NCBI GenBank assembly: GCA_028712125.1
Contig: JAQTQS010000006.1
Coordinates: 1 to 37,913 of the forward strand
DNA from: Candidatus Altarchaeota archaeon
GTDB lineage: Archaea; Altiarchaeota; Altiarchaeia; IMC4; SCGC-AAA252-I15
DNA: 37,913 bases
Direction of reading: 5' to 3'
This document shows, one piece after another, positions 7,048 through 15,486 of this stretch (position 1 is its first letter; every line of letters begins with the position of its first letter). Under the pieces are notes generated by a model that saw only the letters and a program-made list of their open reading frames with translations, made no database searches and was not told where the DNA came from. A program made the translations under genes and the position numbers.

Positions 7048-8019
7048 ATGATAGAATCAGAATTCACAAATCTCGGCAAATGGCTCTCAACCACCGAACA
7101 ACAATTCCAAGTACTCTCAACCATACAAGTACTCGAAAACAGGGAGACTGAAATCAGGCCGAAGGCCATAAGCAAGGAATACTCAAAAACATACGGCAAG
7201 ACCATACAAAAACCAAACCTATTCACCATCCTAAAAGCCCTCGCAGAAAAAAACCTTATAAGAAAAGACAACGCGGGAAACTACCGCGTAAACTACGACG
7301 GCATCCGCCATACACTGGCACGCCACCGCGAAAAAATAGACAACGAACGCACTGAATTCCAAAAAGCATGCGAGAACACGGAGGAATACTTCAAAAAACA
7401 CATGCTAAAAGCCGAACACCCCATGGTCGGCTACTACGAGCACAGAGCGCTCTACGCCGAAATGGTGAAATCCCTCGAAAACGCAAGCGTGCTGCACGTC
7501 GTCGCAAACTTCCCGAACATAGCATACACCTACAACATAGCAGCCGGCATAGACCGGCTCGAATACGTGGAAACCCTCTGGAAAAGATGCCTCAAGCAAA
7601 AAGACCTCAAGATAGAATACCTCACCACACTCGACATAGACTACCTCTTCAACCAGGCCTTCAGAGTACACGGCGACCCAAAGCTCGCCTACCGGGAATG
7701 CCAGGCCATAATAAACCAGCTGGAGACGCAAGCCAAGACAAACCCCAAACTCGACATACGCCACTCCGAAGAACAGCCCGGCCTCGACATCGCGATAATG
7801 GAGCAGAAAGACCCGCAGGAGGCATACCTCTTCATAAGGGACGAGCACGGGGAAATAACCGGCGGGATACGCATCAAAAGCAGGCAGATAGCCGCAAACG
7901 CAATGCAGCAATACGCACGCGTCTACGAATACGCCGAAAAACTCACGACACCCGAAGGCCAGAAAAAAATCCAGGACCTGAAAATCCAGCTGAAGCAGAA
8001 ATACGGCCTCCTCGGGTGA
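7048..8019 (+). CDS. Winged-helix regulator with a large C-terminal domain (TrmB-like architecture)
   Basis: This is a 323-residue protein. Residues about 15-90 form a winged helix: ISKEYSKTYGKTIQKPNLFT is the helix-turn-helix part and AEKNLIRKDNAGNYRVNYDG the wing. A charged helix spans about 90-125. The remaining 200 residues resemble the phospholipase-D-like sensor domain of TrmB-type regulators, with repeated aromatic and acidic patches and ITGGIRIKS near the end. The assignment of this domain is tentative. The coding strand is notably rich in A (many AAA, ATA and AAC codons). Its position divergent from two small genes suggests that it controls them. Confidence 0.65.
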   Translation: MIESEFTNLGKWLSTTEQQFQVLSTIQVLENRETEIRPKAISKEYSKTYGKTIQKPNLFTILKALAEKNLIRKDNAGNYRVNYDGIRHTLARHREKIDNERTEFQKACENTEEYFKKHMLKAEHPMVGYYEHRALYAEMVKSLENASVLHVVANFPNIAYTYNIAAGIDRLEYVETLWKRCLKQKDLKIEYLTTLDIDYLFNQAFRVHGDPKLAYRECQAIINQLETQAKTNPKLDIRHSEEQPGLDIAIMEQKDPQEAYLFIRDEHGEITGGIRIKSRQIAANAMQQYARVYEYAEKLTTPEGQKKIQDLKIQLKQKYGLLG

Positions 8020-8051
8020 AACACGCCAGCGCTATCTGCCGTAAACGACTG

Positions 8052-8094
8052 AAAAAAGGTTATAAGCCTAAACTACCCATCTTATCACATGACC
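8052..8094 (+). repeat. Promoter cassette, copy 1 of 2
   Basis: These 43 bp run from an A6 tract through GGTTATAAGCCTAAA to the first codons at ATGACC. They match 8687-8729 at 39 of 43 positions. The TATA-like element TTATAAG lies about 27 bp before the ATG. CATCTTATCAC just before the start is identical in both copies. Each copy ends at the first codons of one of two paralogous genes. Confidence 0.75.
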
Positions 8095-8637
8095 TTAAAA
8101 CAACCTGATAACCATAAGATACAACCCTCCGGAAAGCCGGAAGAAGTCGAACTACGAATAGCGGACGACGCAATGCCGGCACCGGTTCCAAGCAACAAGG
8201 CTGACGCAGGCCAAGCGCCGTCCAAAATAGACCCTAAAATACAAGCTCTTGCAGGCAAACTGAACAAACGGCATGGCAGGCTAATCAAAGCAGTGGTAGC
8301 CAGAGACCCCGTCCATGTAACCAACCCTACTGAACAGTCAAAGCCAACAGTTGATGACATCGCATCTTTCGTCAAACTTGCCAAGACCCGGCCGGAAAGA
8401 CTGACTGAAATACAGGAAGCCATCCTCTTAAGGGTCTCGCGGGGGACGGACACTAACCCGCAAGACTGGCCTTGGGCCGGACGCAGGGCAAGGTATGTCA
8501 TGGCAACGGCCCGTCTCAATGCGGCCGTAAACCAAGAGTTCGGCACAAAAATCCCTGTAAAGGATTACGAGCTTGATGCGGACAAGCTCAAGGCTTACCA
8601 CACTAAGCGCAACACCCTCGGATTAAAGCAGCAGTAA
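8089..8637 (+). CDS. Unknown protein, paralogue 1 of a tandem pair
   Basis: This 182-residue protein has a Pro/Lys-rich, probably disordered first third. The conserved region from about residue 62 (GRLIKAV) to 170 is shared with the next gene: matching segments include DWPWAGRRAR (DWQWKGARAR in the copy), AVNQEFGTKIPVKDYEL and a basic helical end. No signal peptide, membrane segment or catalytic motif is visible. The helical, basic, Trp-containing core would suit a nucleic-acid or protein-binding role, but that is a guess. The promoter is duplicated as well. Confidence 0.7.
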   Translation: MTLKQPDNHKIQPSGKPEEVELRIADDAMPAPVPSNKADAGQAPSKIDPKIQALAGKLNKRHGRLIKAVVARDPVHVTNPTEQSKPTVDDIASFVKLAKTRPERLTEIQEAILLRVSRGTDTNPQDWPWAGRRARYVMATARLNAAVNQEFGTKIPVKDYELDADKLKAYHTKRNTLGLKQQ

Positions 8638-8686
8638 GACACGGCCTGCCTGGCCGGAGCGCCCCTGAAAGGCCGGATGGTGGCTA

Positions 8687-8729
8687 AAAAAAGGTTTTAA
8701 GCTTATACTACTCATCTTATCACATGACC
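8687..8729 (+). repeat. Promoter cassette, copy 2 of 2
   Basis: This is the second copy of the 43-bp element at 8052-8094, with four substitutions. The TATA-like sequence here is GGTTTTAAGCTTATA. The block just before the ATG, CATCTTATCACATGACC, is unchanged. Conservation outside the coding region points to duplication of the gene with its promoter, or to selection on a shared control site. Confidence 0.75.
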
Positions 8730-9260
8730 CTGAGTGAGAAACCGCCGGGAGAACAACCGCCAAAACAAGCCCAGAGCCCTCCAGAACGGGAGATTGAGCT
8801 TGTGGACACTAAAGCCCCCATACTCGCGAAACCCGCAAGCAAGCCTGTCCGCATAGAAGATACTGCTGACGCGATGGTAAAGACGTTCGCCCAGGGGCTT
8901 ACGCCGGTGCAAGGCAGGTTAATCAAAGCAGTAACATCCGGAGACGAGAGCTACGTGCTCAGGCCGGAACAAGGGGTGTCATTAACCGGGGCGGATATAC
9001 GCGACTTCGTCGACATGGCCATGGAAAAACCGTCCGACATAGTGACTGCTGAAAAAAGGATTATCCCCAAGGTTCCTTTAAGCAAGGAAAGCCATCCTGA
9101 AGACTGGCAATGGAAAGGCGCAAGGGCAAGGCATCTGGTAGCAGCTGCGCAGCTAAATCAAAAGGTGAATGAAGCATTCGGCACGCAAATCCCTGTAAAG
9201 GATTACGAGCTTTCCGCCGAACGCCTTCAAGCGCGCATTCAACAAGCAAAGCCAAAATAA
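8724..9260 (+). CDS. Unknown protein, paralogue 2 of a tandem pair
   Basis: This 178-residue protein is homologous along its C-terminal two thirds to the preceding gene (GRLIKAV, DWQWKGARAR, VNEAFGTQIPVKDYEL). The N-terminal 50 residues are Pro/Lys/Glu-rich and have diverged strongly. Between GRLIKAV and the Trp motif both copies share a ladder of acidic and hydrophobic residues (DIRDFVDMAMEKPSDI). It has no recognised domain. Core conserved and tails divergent suggests the two proteins keep one fold but may differ in partners. Confidence 0.7.
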   Translation: MTLSEKPPGEQPPKQAQSPPEREIELVDTKAPILAKPASKPVRIEDTADAMVKTFAQGLTPVQGRLIKAVTSGDESYVLRPEQGVSLTGADIRDFVDMAMEKPSDIVTAEKRIIPKVPLSKESHPEDWQWKGARARHLVAAAQLNQKVNEAFGTQIPVKDYELSAERLQARIQQAKPK

Positions 9261-9277
9261 CGGCCCTAAAAAGTCCA

Positions 9278-10222
9278 TCATCCGATTCTGTCCAATACCG
9301 CGGCCATCATCAGCGGCAAATTTATGCTCGCGTCGCCTTCAACGGTAATATACTTGGCCTTCTCCTTCACCTTGCCCCATGACACGGCCTCGCGTATTCG
9401 CGCGCCTGAGAGGCTGCCGTCGTGCTCGACCGCAGTCGTCAGGTAGACTGCTCTTGAGAGCCCGCCCATGAACTGGTTCCACCAGATGGTGTGGTGCTTT
9501 GATATGCCGCCGCCTATCATGAGCGCGCCGGTCTTCTTGGCGCTGAACACTTTCTCGGCTAGGACGTCCTCGTCCTTGAACAGGTTCAGCCTGAAATCCC
9601 GGTGGGCCTGCTGGAAGAAATAGAGCTGGCTGCCGAAGGCGCCGTCGAGTATGCCGGGCACGATTATTGGAATCTCGTTCTTGGCCGCCCAGTAGAGTAT
9701 GGAGTCCTTGTCTTTCAGCCTTTTGCCGAACTCCCATATCAACTCATAGCCGGATGTCTCGCGCATGCCCTTATGGTAAAGCTCCTCAAGCACCGGCCGC
9801 ATCTTGTCCTCAAGGACTATGCCGTAGCACTCGTTTGGTATGACTATGTTGCCCAGCCGGTTTACGCCCTTGCGGTGGAGCAGCGCGTCGTCCATCATGA
9901 AGTCCCCGTGATAATAGTTCTTGTGCACCCGCGCAAGGTCGTGGTCGAGCGTCCCGCAGGTCGTTATGAAAACGTCAAACAGCTTTCGTTTCGCAAGCTC
10001 GGCAAAGACGCCCCTGACGCCCGTGGAAACCAGCGCCGCCGGAAAACTCAGGAAGTTAAGGCTCTCCTCGTCATCCAGCATCTCGGCCAGAATGTCGACC
10101 CCAACGGCCAGTTTCTTGGCTGTGAAACCGCCGCCGGCTTTCATGCCTTCCACCAGTTCGGACGCGGTCACGCCCTTTTGCAGCTTGATGTCCCGCACGG
10201 GTATGCCTGAAAATCTTGCCAT
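9278..10222 (-). CDS. dys: Deoxyhypusine synthase
   Basis: This 314-residue enzyme transfers the aminobutyl group of spermidine, with NAD, to a lysine of translation factor aIF5A. Family landmarks in order are VSTGVRGVF, the ITTCGTLDHDLAR segment, FGSQLYFFQQ, MIGGGISKHHT, and the catalytic lysine in SWGKV (K284), followed by VEGDASINLPLMMAAV. All the motifs I can identify are intact and length is typical. The gene pairs conceptually with the arginine decarboxylase upstream, which leads toward the spermidine it needs. A minus-strand TATA-like TTCTTTTATTT lies about 25-35 bp before the ATG. Confidence 0.96.
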   Translation of the reverse strand: MARFSGIPVRDIKLQKGVTASELVEGMKAGGGFTAKKLAVGVDILAEMLDDEESLNFLSFPAALVSTGVRGVFAELAKRKLFDVFITTCGTLDHDLARVHKNYYHGDFMMDDALLHRKGVNRLGNIVIPNECYGIVLEDKMRPVLEELYHKGMRETSGYELIWEFGKRLKDKDSILYWAAKNEIPIIVPGILDGAFGSQLYFFQQAHRDFRLNLFKDEDVLAEKVFSAKKTGALMIGGGISKHHTIWWNQFMGGLSRAVYLTTAVEHDGSLSGARIREAVSWGKVKEKAKYITVEGDASINLPLMMAAVLDRIG

Positions 10223-10330
10223 AAGAATAAGACATAGGAGACGGGAAATAAAAGAACGCGGCGCAATCCAGAATAATCCGCATGCCGGGCGTGTAATTAA
10301 TCCCCTCTCCTAAATAATATCCGACATACA

Positions 10331-12577
10331 ATGCGCCTCCTTACCTTAGAGCTTGAGAACTGGTCCTGCCACAGCAGCCTCAGCCTCGACCTCTCAAGCG
10401 GCCTGCAAATCGAGGGCCGCAACGGCAGCGGGAAGAGCAGCATCCTTGAGGCAATCCGTTTCGTGTTCGCGGAGACTGCGAGGAAGTACACGGGCCGGCT
10501 GAAGAACGGCGAGCGTTCCGCAAGAGTATCGTTGTCGTTCGAGAAGGACGGCAGCACCTATGTCGTTGAAAAAGAGCTGCTATTGGACAAGGCGTCCACG
10601 GCCCGGATGCTGTGCAACGGCGTTGTCGTGGGCGACAATCCCAGCAGCGTATACGCCCGCATGCAGAACATCCTCGACGAGAACGTCATCGACAAGCTTC
10701 TCTACATACCCCAGGGCGGGCTTACCTCCATCGTCGAAGGACTCACAAGAGACGAAGGGAAAAGAAAGCTCGACTCATTGTTCGGGCTCGAGCGTTTCGA
10801 CAGGGTATACAAGGAGTCGGCCGAGGACGTCAAGGAGGCGAAGCTGAAGCTCGAATTCTCGGCCGAGCAGCTTGCCAGGCATCCGAAAGACGCCGACCGG
10901 GAGTACTCGGAAGAGCTTGGGAAGATAAGCGGCGAGCAAAAAACAATCGAGGCAGAGGCTAAGGCGCTTTCCGCCGAGGTCGCCGGGCTGGACGGCGAGA
11001 TTTCCAAGGCCGATGCCGGCGTTAAAAAGCTTGAAGAATCTAAACGAAAGCTCGACGCGCTAAAGGAAGAATTAAAGACCCTGGACGTCTCATCGGCCAA
11101 GTCAGCTGCCGAGCTTGAAGCTGTGCGCCAGAGGCTGGAACGAATGTCAAAGGCGGCATCAGACCTCGCATCCCTTTCCGAAAAGGCCGTGGAGCTCAAG
11201 AAATACGCGGAGATGCGCGAACTGCTCCAGAAACTGGAGCGCCTTGACGAAAAGCATTCAAGCATGATGCTTGACCGCGACCGCGAACGCCTTATGGCAT
11301 TAAGCGGCGTGCTTGCTGAAAAGGCGGAATTGGAAAAAACGGCGGCAGAAGCTGAAAACGCGCTGAAGCAGGATGAAGCCAGTAAAGCCGCGTCAGAGCA
11401 CGAACTCAAGGGCATGGAAAGCCGGCTTAAGGACCTTGAAGGGCTCAACGGACAGGCTGCATGCCCGCGATGCGGCCAGGCATTGACGCCGGAGCACCTA
11501 GAAGCCGAGAAGGCGGCGACATTGGAATCAGCAGGCAAACTAAAAGAGACGCTGGCGGGACTGCTTGAATCAGTCAACGCCGGGCAGGCCAGTCTAAAAA
11601 AACTGAAGAAGGAGTATTCGTCCCTTGAGAAGAACGATGCTGAATACCGCTACCTAAAGGCCGAGCTTGAAAGGAAGACAGACGAGGAGAAGGACCTCTT
11701 GGAAGCGGTCTCGTTCGTTAAAAACAAGCTGTCGGCGGCGGGATACGGCGACGAAGGCGCAAGGTTCGTCGAGGAGAAGGTCGCGGAATACGGCAAGGTA
11801 TGCGGAGAAATCGAACTCCTAACCGAGGAAGTAAAGCAAAAGGCCGGCCTTGAAGCCAGGCGAAAGACGCTCTCAGACAGCCTATCTTCCACCGCAAGCC
11901 GGCGTGAAAACATATCCGCAGCCGTCGGCCAGATTGCCTTCAAGGATGACGACCTTGCTATTCTGCGCAAGCTTAAGGACGAACTGGTCGCTAAGAGGTA
12001 CGCGCTCTTCAGCGAGTGCGACCGGAAGCAGTACCGGATAATGGAATTGAACATTCGCCATGAAGAATCGGAAAAGAAGCTTAACGAGTACCGCCGGTTC
12101 AGGGAAGGCCGGGATTCGCAGGAGCGCGAGCTGCGCGTCCTATCGCAGGCGAGGGAGGTGTTCCATACAGACAAGGGCATACAGAAATACCTTCGCGACC
12201 GCTACATAAGCCAGTTGAACGGCCTGCTCACATACTACTTCAAGCGGCTTAACGAGAATCCAAAGTACAATGAAATCGCGTTTGACAAGGACTACGAGCT
12301 GCAGGTCAGGACGACCGACGGTGTCATGGCTATCGAGCAGCTGTCAGGTGGCGAGAAGATTCAGCTCGCAATAGCATTGCGAATCGCGCTGACCGAAATG
12401 CTGTCCCATACCCGCATTCTCATACTGGACGAGCCGTTCGGCAGCCTCGACCGCAACCACCGGGAAATACTCGGAGAAACATTGAACAAGATAGCTGCGG
12501 GAGGCCAATTAATCGTGGTGACTCACATCCACGTGGACTCCCTGCAGCTGAGTCGTGTCGAACTTGGCGGGTATTAA
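10331..12577 (+). CDS. rad50: Rad50-like DNA repair ATPase with zinc hook
   Basis: This is a 748-residue SMC-type ATPase. Walker A GRNGSGKSS is at 29-37. Long coiled coils at about 170-370 and 400-610 flank the hook C378-P-R-C381, which coordinates zinc between two molecules. The ABC signature LSGGE (671-675) and Walker B ILILDE (696-701) close the ATPase. Rad50 with Mre11 processes DNA ends. It is shorter than many archaeal Rad50 proteins (about 850-900), mainly in the coils. No mre11, herA or nurA neighbours are present, unlike the usual archaeal operon, so a different SMC-like role cannot be excluded. Confidence 0.88.
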   Translation: MRLLTLELENWSCHSSLSLDLSSGLQIEGRNGSGKSSILEAIRFVFAETARKYTGRLKNGERSARVSLSFEKDGSTYVVEKELLLDKASTARMLCNGVVVGDNPSSVYARMQNILDENVIDKLLYIPQGGLTSIVEGLTRDEGKRKLDSLFGLERFDRVYKESAEDVKEAKLKLEFSAEQLARHPKDADREYSEELGKISGEQKTIEAEAKALSAEVAGLDGEISKADAGVKKLEESKRKLDALKEELKTLDVSSAKSAAELEAVRQRLERMSKAASDLASLSEKAVELKKYAEMRELLQKLERLDEKHSSMMLDRDRERLMALSGVLAEKAELEKTAAEAENALKQDEASKAASEHELKGMESRLKDLEGLNGQAACPRCGQALTPEHLEAEKAATLESAGKLKETLAGLLESVNAGQASLKKLKKEYSSLEKNDAEYRYLKAELERKTDEEKDLLEAVSFVKNKLSAAGYGDEGARFVEEKVAEYGKVCGEIELLTEEVKQKAGLEARRKTLSDSLSSTASRRENISAAVGQIAFKDDDLAILRKLKDELVAKRYALFSECDRKQYRIMELNIRHEESEKKLNEYRRFREGRDSQERELRVLSQAREVFHTDKGIQKYLRDRYISQLNGLLTYYFKRLNENPKYNEIAFDKDYELQVRTTDGVMAIEQLSGGEKIQLAIALRIALTEMLSHTRILILDEPFGSLDRNHREILGETLNKIAAGGQLIVVTHIHVDSLQLSRVELGGY

Positions 12578-12584
12578 AAAAGAC

Positions 12585-14378
12585 TTACCCGCATCCGCCG
12601 CTTGCCGGGACCGATGCCGTGGCAGTCGACCCCTCAAGTGTCTTCTCGCAGCCGCTCAGGCCGGCGTTATACTTGCAGACTAGCTCCTTGATGCTGTTCG
12701 CAGGCATAGCGCCGCCCTGCTGGAACTTGCCGTTCACGACGAACGTCGGCGAACTGCCGATGCCAAGCTCGTTGCCAAGCTTTATGTTCTCGGACAAGAG
12801 CTGGGTGCCCTCGCTGCCCTCGGCGCACGTCTTTATGACGCTCGCGTCAATGCCTGCCGTCTGGGCGCACGTCTGCCATTTCGTAGCAACGTTCTTAATG
12901 TCCGCGTTGACGCACAGAACGTACTTGAAGTAGTCGGCCGGGTAGTGCTCCATCGCACAGACCTGCCGGATGTCCTCGTCAACCTCTGCCTGTCCGTGCA
13001 GGCTGCTGAACTTGCCCTGCGTGTCTTCGCTTGCGATGAACCGCAGAGTAAAGTTTATCTTGTCGCCGAAGAGCTCGAGAACCGTCTTGAGGTTATTCTC
13101 GGCTGCAACGCCGTACGGGCACTGGCTCATGACGAAAAGGTCCAGTTTCTTTGGAACTTCAACCAGCGTCGGGTTGTAGGTTGAGCCTGACGCCTGCGGG
13201 TTGATAAGATACTTGTCTTCCTTCTGTACAAGCGCCCTGCTAACCTTCGAATAATTCGGCGACTTGGTGACATTCACGTCAAACAGGTAGGCTGGAAGCA
13301 TCTTGATGCCGTACTTTGCGGTGAGCGCTTTGCCCTCATCGCTGCCGTATTCCACATTCCTGACCTTCAATCCCGCGAACAGCTGCTTGCTGGTGGTTAG
13401 TATCGATGTCGTGTCGCATGTCGTGCAGTCAGCGGAGTTCACGACAATCAAGTCAATCGGCGTCGGGTCGATATACTCGCACTTGGCGTCCTTCTGGCCC
13501 GGATTCACGCACTTGCCTTCCTTGGTCGGCTGAGCGGTGCAGTCATCGCTGGTGCTGCAGGCCGGAATGTTTGCGCATTCAGGGTGTCCGGAGAGGCCTG
13601 CGCATAACGCCCGCATGAAGGATGCGGAGTCCCGCGCGCCCTGGTACTGCTTCCCGTTGACGTAGATTGTAGGGCTCCCCCCTGCCTTAGCTGCCTGTGA
13701 AGCCTTGATGGATGCTGATAGAAGCTGGGTGCCTTCTGTTCCCTTGAAACAAGTTTGGAGTTTCTGCGCGTCTATCCCTGTCTGGGCTGCGCATGACTCC
13801 CAGTTGGTCGTTAGTTTTGAAGCCTCCTTGTTCTGGCATACGATGAAGTCCACATACTTGTCAGGGCTGATCTTTGCTGCGCAAAGCTGTATCTTGTCGC
13901 CCTCGACCTCGTTCGCGCCATGCAGGCTGTTGAATACTCCGGGCGATGTCTCACCGCCGATGAAATTCAATGAGAAAGCGACGCTGTTCCCAAGACTCTT
14001 CAGGACCGGGGCTATTGCGTCCTCGACCTGCGTTCCATAAGGACACTGGCTCATGACATAGAACTCCAGCTTAACGGTACCATACTGGCTCGGGGTATTG
14101 CTGCCAGATGAATCCTGGGTGCCGTTGGATGCGATAATCGCTCCCGCCGAAATGCTGTCCATGCCGCCGTTATTATTGTTATAAACCTGGGTGTACATGT
14201 AAGCCAAAGCAACTACAGAAACCATAAGAAGGACAACCAAGACGTTGTTCACGTTCATCGCCGGCCGTGGCGTTTCAGAACGGCCTAAATCATCGTTCTG
14301 CGTCTTTACGGCCCCAGCGTCCGTTGCTTTTGCGTTTTTTGCATTCCCCTGACTTTTCCCCGTTTTTTTCTGCGTCAT
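12585..14378 (-). CDS. Membrane-anchored three-domain thioredoxin-fold protein (GILT/DsbA-like)
   Basis: This 597-residue protein has a charged cytoplasmic N-terminus (1-42), one membrane anchor (about 44-63), and an extracellular part with three thiol domains. Domain 1 (about 101-262) and domain 3 (about 410-575) are repeats of a GILT/DsbA-like unit: VMSQCPYG (C112, C420), SLHGxxEVxxDxxQxCA, and several further cysteines. The active site is CPYG, with one cysteine rather than CxxC. The middle domain (about 305-395) is glutaredoxin-like with a real CxxC (C318-T-T-C321). A Cys-rich linker (about 268-300) joins domains 1 and 2. The likely role is disulfide exchange on secreted proteins. No VKOR or DsbB gene is nearby. 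Confidence 0.8.
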   Translation of the reverse strand: MTQKKTGKSQGNAKNAKATDAGAVKTQNDDLGRSETPRPAMNVNNVLVVLLMVSVVALAYMYTQVYNNNNGGMDSISAGAIIASNGTQDSSGSNTPSQYGTVKLEFYVMSQCPYGTQVEDAIAPVLKSLGNSVAFSLNFIGGETSPGVFNSLHGANEVEGDKIQLCAAKISPDKYVDFIVCQNKEASKLTTNWESCAAQTGIDAQKLQTCFKGTEGTQLLSASIKASQAAKAGGSPTIYVNGKQYQGARDSASFMRALCAGLSGHPECANIPACSTSDDCTAQPTKEGKCVNPGQKDAKCEYIDPTPIDLIVVNSADCTTCDTTSILTTSKQLFAGLKVRNVEYGSDEGKALTAKYGIKMLPAYLFDVNVTKSPNYSKVSRALVQKEDKYLINPQASGSTYNPTLVEVPKKLDLFVMSQCPYGVAAENNLKTVLELFGDKINFTLRFIASEDTQGKFSSLHGQAEVDEDIRQVCAMEHYPADYFKYVLCVNADIKNVATKWQTCAQTAGIDASVIKTCAEGSEGTQLLSENIKLGNELGIGSSPTFVVNGKFQQGGAMPANSIKELVCKYNAGLSGCEKTLEGSTATASVPASGGCG

Positions 14379-14459
14379 TTTGTCTTAAATGATTTGTGCA
14401 AAGCCGTAGAGAGCATAGAAACAGACCCCCAACGCCTTTGTATATATAGCGCAAATGCC

Positions 14460-15275
14460 CTATATAAATGCCTTGGTTTTATAGCGGCCGACGCCTAAAC
14501 GACAAGCTCCGGCCTCCCTTATCCTGTCCTCTATGAAGCTCCTGTCGGATACCAAGTACTTACCCTCCCGGATGCCAAGGCTGTCGAGCCTAAGGCCGCC
14601 GATGGCAATCCTACGAAGCCTTTTCACCTTGTTCCCTGTCGCCCTGAACATCCGGCGGACCTCCCTCTTCTTGCCCTCGGAAAGCGTTATGACAAACTTC
14701 CTACGGTCCCGTTCGTCAATCATGATACCGCACTTCTTCGTCCTGTAGTTAGTGACCTTCCCGTTCTCCTCGAGCTCGATGACCACTCCCTCCTCAATCC
14801 TCTTAATATCCTCCTCGGCCATGTCCTTCTCCAAAAACCCGGAGTAAGTCCTCTCTACCCCGAACTTCGGGTCGGTCAGCCTTGAACAGAGCTCCCCGTC
14901 ATTCGTCAGTATGAGAAGCCCGGAAGTGTCCTCGTCAAGCCGGCCCACACAGAAAAGCGATTTAACGACCTTCTCGTCCAAGCCCGCCAGAAGGTCGAAG
15001 ACGCTCCTCCTGCCGAAAGAGCGCTCCACCGGAGTAAGCCGGGAGGACAAAAAACCCATAGGCTTATTAAGTATAATATACGTCTTACTAGAGGCCGGCT
15101 TCAAAACCGCGCCATTCCACCGCACCTCCCGCTTGCCGGGCCGAAGCTGGTAAAGCCGGTTCAACACAACCTTACCATCAACGGCAATCTCACCTTCACG
15201 AATGGCGCGATAAACAGCGGCCTTGCCGTCAAACGAGCCAGTCCCGCTCAAAAACTGATGGAGATAAACCTTCAT
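14460..15275 (-). CDS. 16S/23S rRNA pseudouridine synthase, RsuA/RluB/RluE/RluF family
   Basis: This 271-residue protein has an S4-like RNA-binding region (about 1-60) and a pseudouridine synthase domain. Motif I is YIILNKPMGF (66-75). Motif II is GRLDEDTSGLLILTNDG, with catalytic Asp D114. LSEGKKREVRRMF is the third signature. It isomerises a uridine in rRNA. This family is mainly bacterial, and archaea generally rely on Cbf5 and Pus10 types, so horizontal acquisition is likely. The N-terminal S4 domain is slightly divergent. The specific target uridine cannot be inferred. Confidence 0.88.
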   Translation of the reverse strand: MKVYLHQFLSGTGSFDGKAAVYRAIREGEIAVDGKVVLNRLYQLRPGKREVRWNGAVLKPASSKTYIILNKPMGFLSSRLTPVERSFGRRSVFDLLAGLDEKVVKSLFCVGRLDEDTSGLLILTNDGELCSRLTDPKFGVERTYSGFLEKDMAEEDIKRIEEGVVIELEENGKVTNYRTKKCGIMIDERDRRKFVITLSEGKKREVRRMFRATGNKVKRLRRIAIGGLRLDSLGIREGKYLVSDRSFIEDRIREAGACRLGVGRYKTKAFI

Positions 15276-15365
15276 AACAATAATACAATAGGAGACGCTA
15301 ACCTTTATTACACAACTGTATCCCCGCCAAAGAAAGAAGGAATAAAATACTCAAATTAGCCAAAA

Positions 15366-15374
15366 CTTAAATAC
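15366..15374 (+). promoter_or_regulatory. TATA-like box of tRNA-Val
   Basis: CTTAAATAC lies 34 bp before the mature tRNA 5' end. This is consistent with archaeal tRNA promoters, where a short leader is removed by RNase P. Confidence 0.5.
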
Positions 15375-15407
15375 GCCACATACCAATCATTAATCCTGCC
15401 ATAAAAC

Positions 15408-15481
15408 GGGCCTGTAGTCTAGTCGGTTATGACGTCGCCTTTACGAGGCGAAGATCACCGGTTCGAATCCGGTCAGGCCCA
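15408..15481 (+). tRNA. tRNA-Val (anticodon UAC)
   Basis: The 74-nt cloverleaf folds fully. Acceptor GGGCCTG pairs with CAGGCCC. A D-arm follows, then anticodon stem TCGCC/GGCGA with loop TTTACGA, giving anticodon UAC. The T-arm is ACCGG-TTCGAAT-CCGGT. The discriminator is A. CCA is not encoded (ACA lies at the 3' side), so it must be added by CCA-adding enzyme. No intron is seen. Confidence 0.96.
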
Positions 15482-15486
15482 CAGCC

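Noticed and set aside
9602-10210. Open frame antisense to deoxyhypusine synthase (202 codons)
   Set aside because: It lies wholly inside a clearly assigned gene and shows no independent domain.
10702-11577. Open frame antisense to rad50 (291 codons, Ser-rich)
   Set aside because: The Ser/Phe-rich composition is what results from reading Glu/Lys-rich coiled-coil codons backwards.
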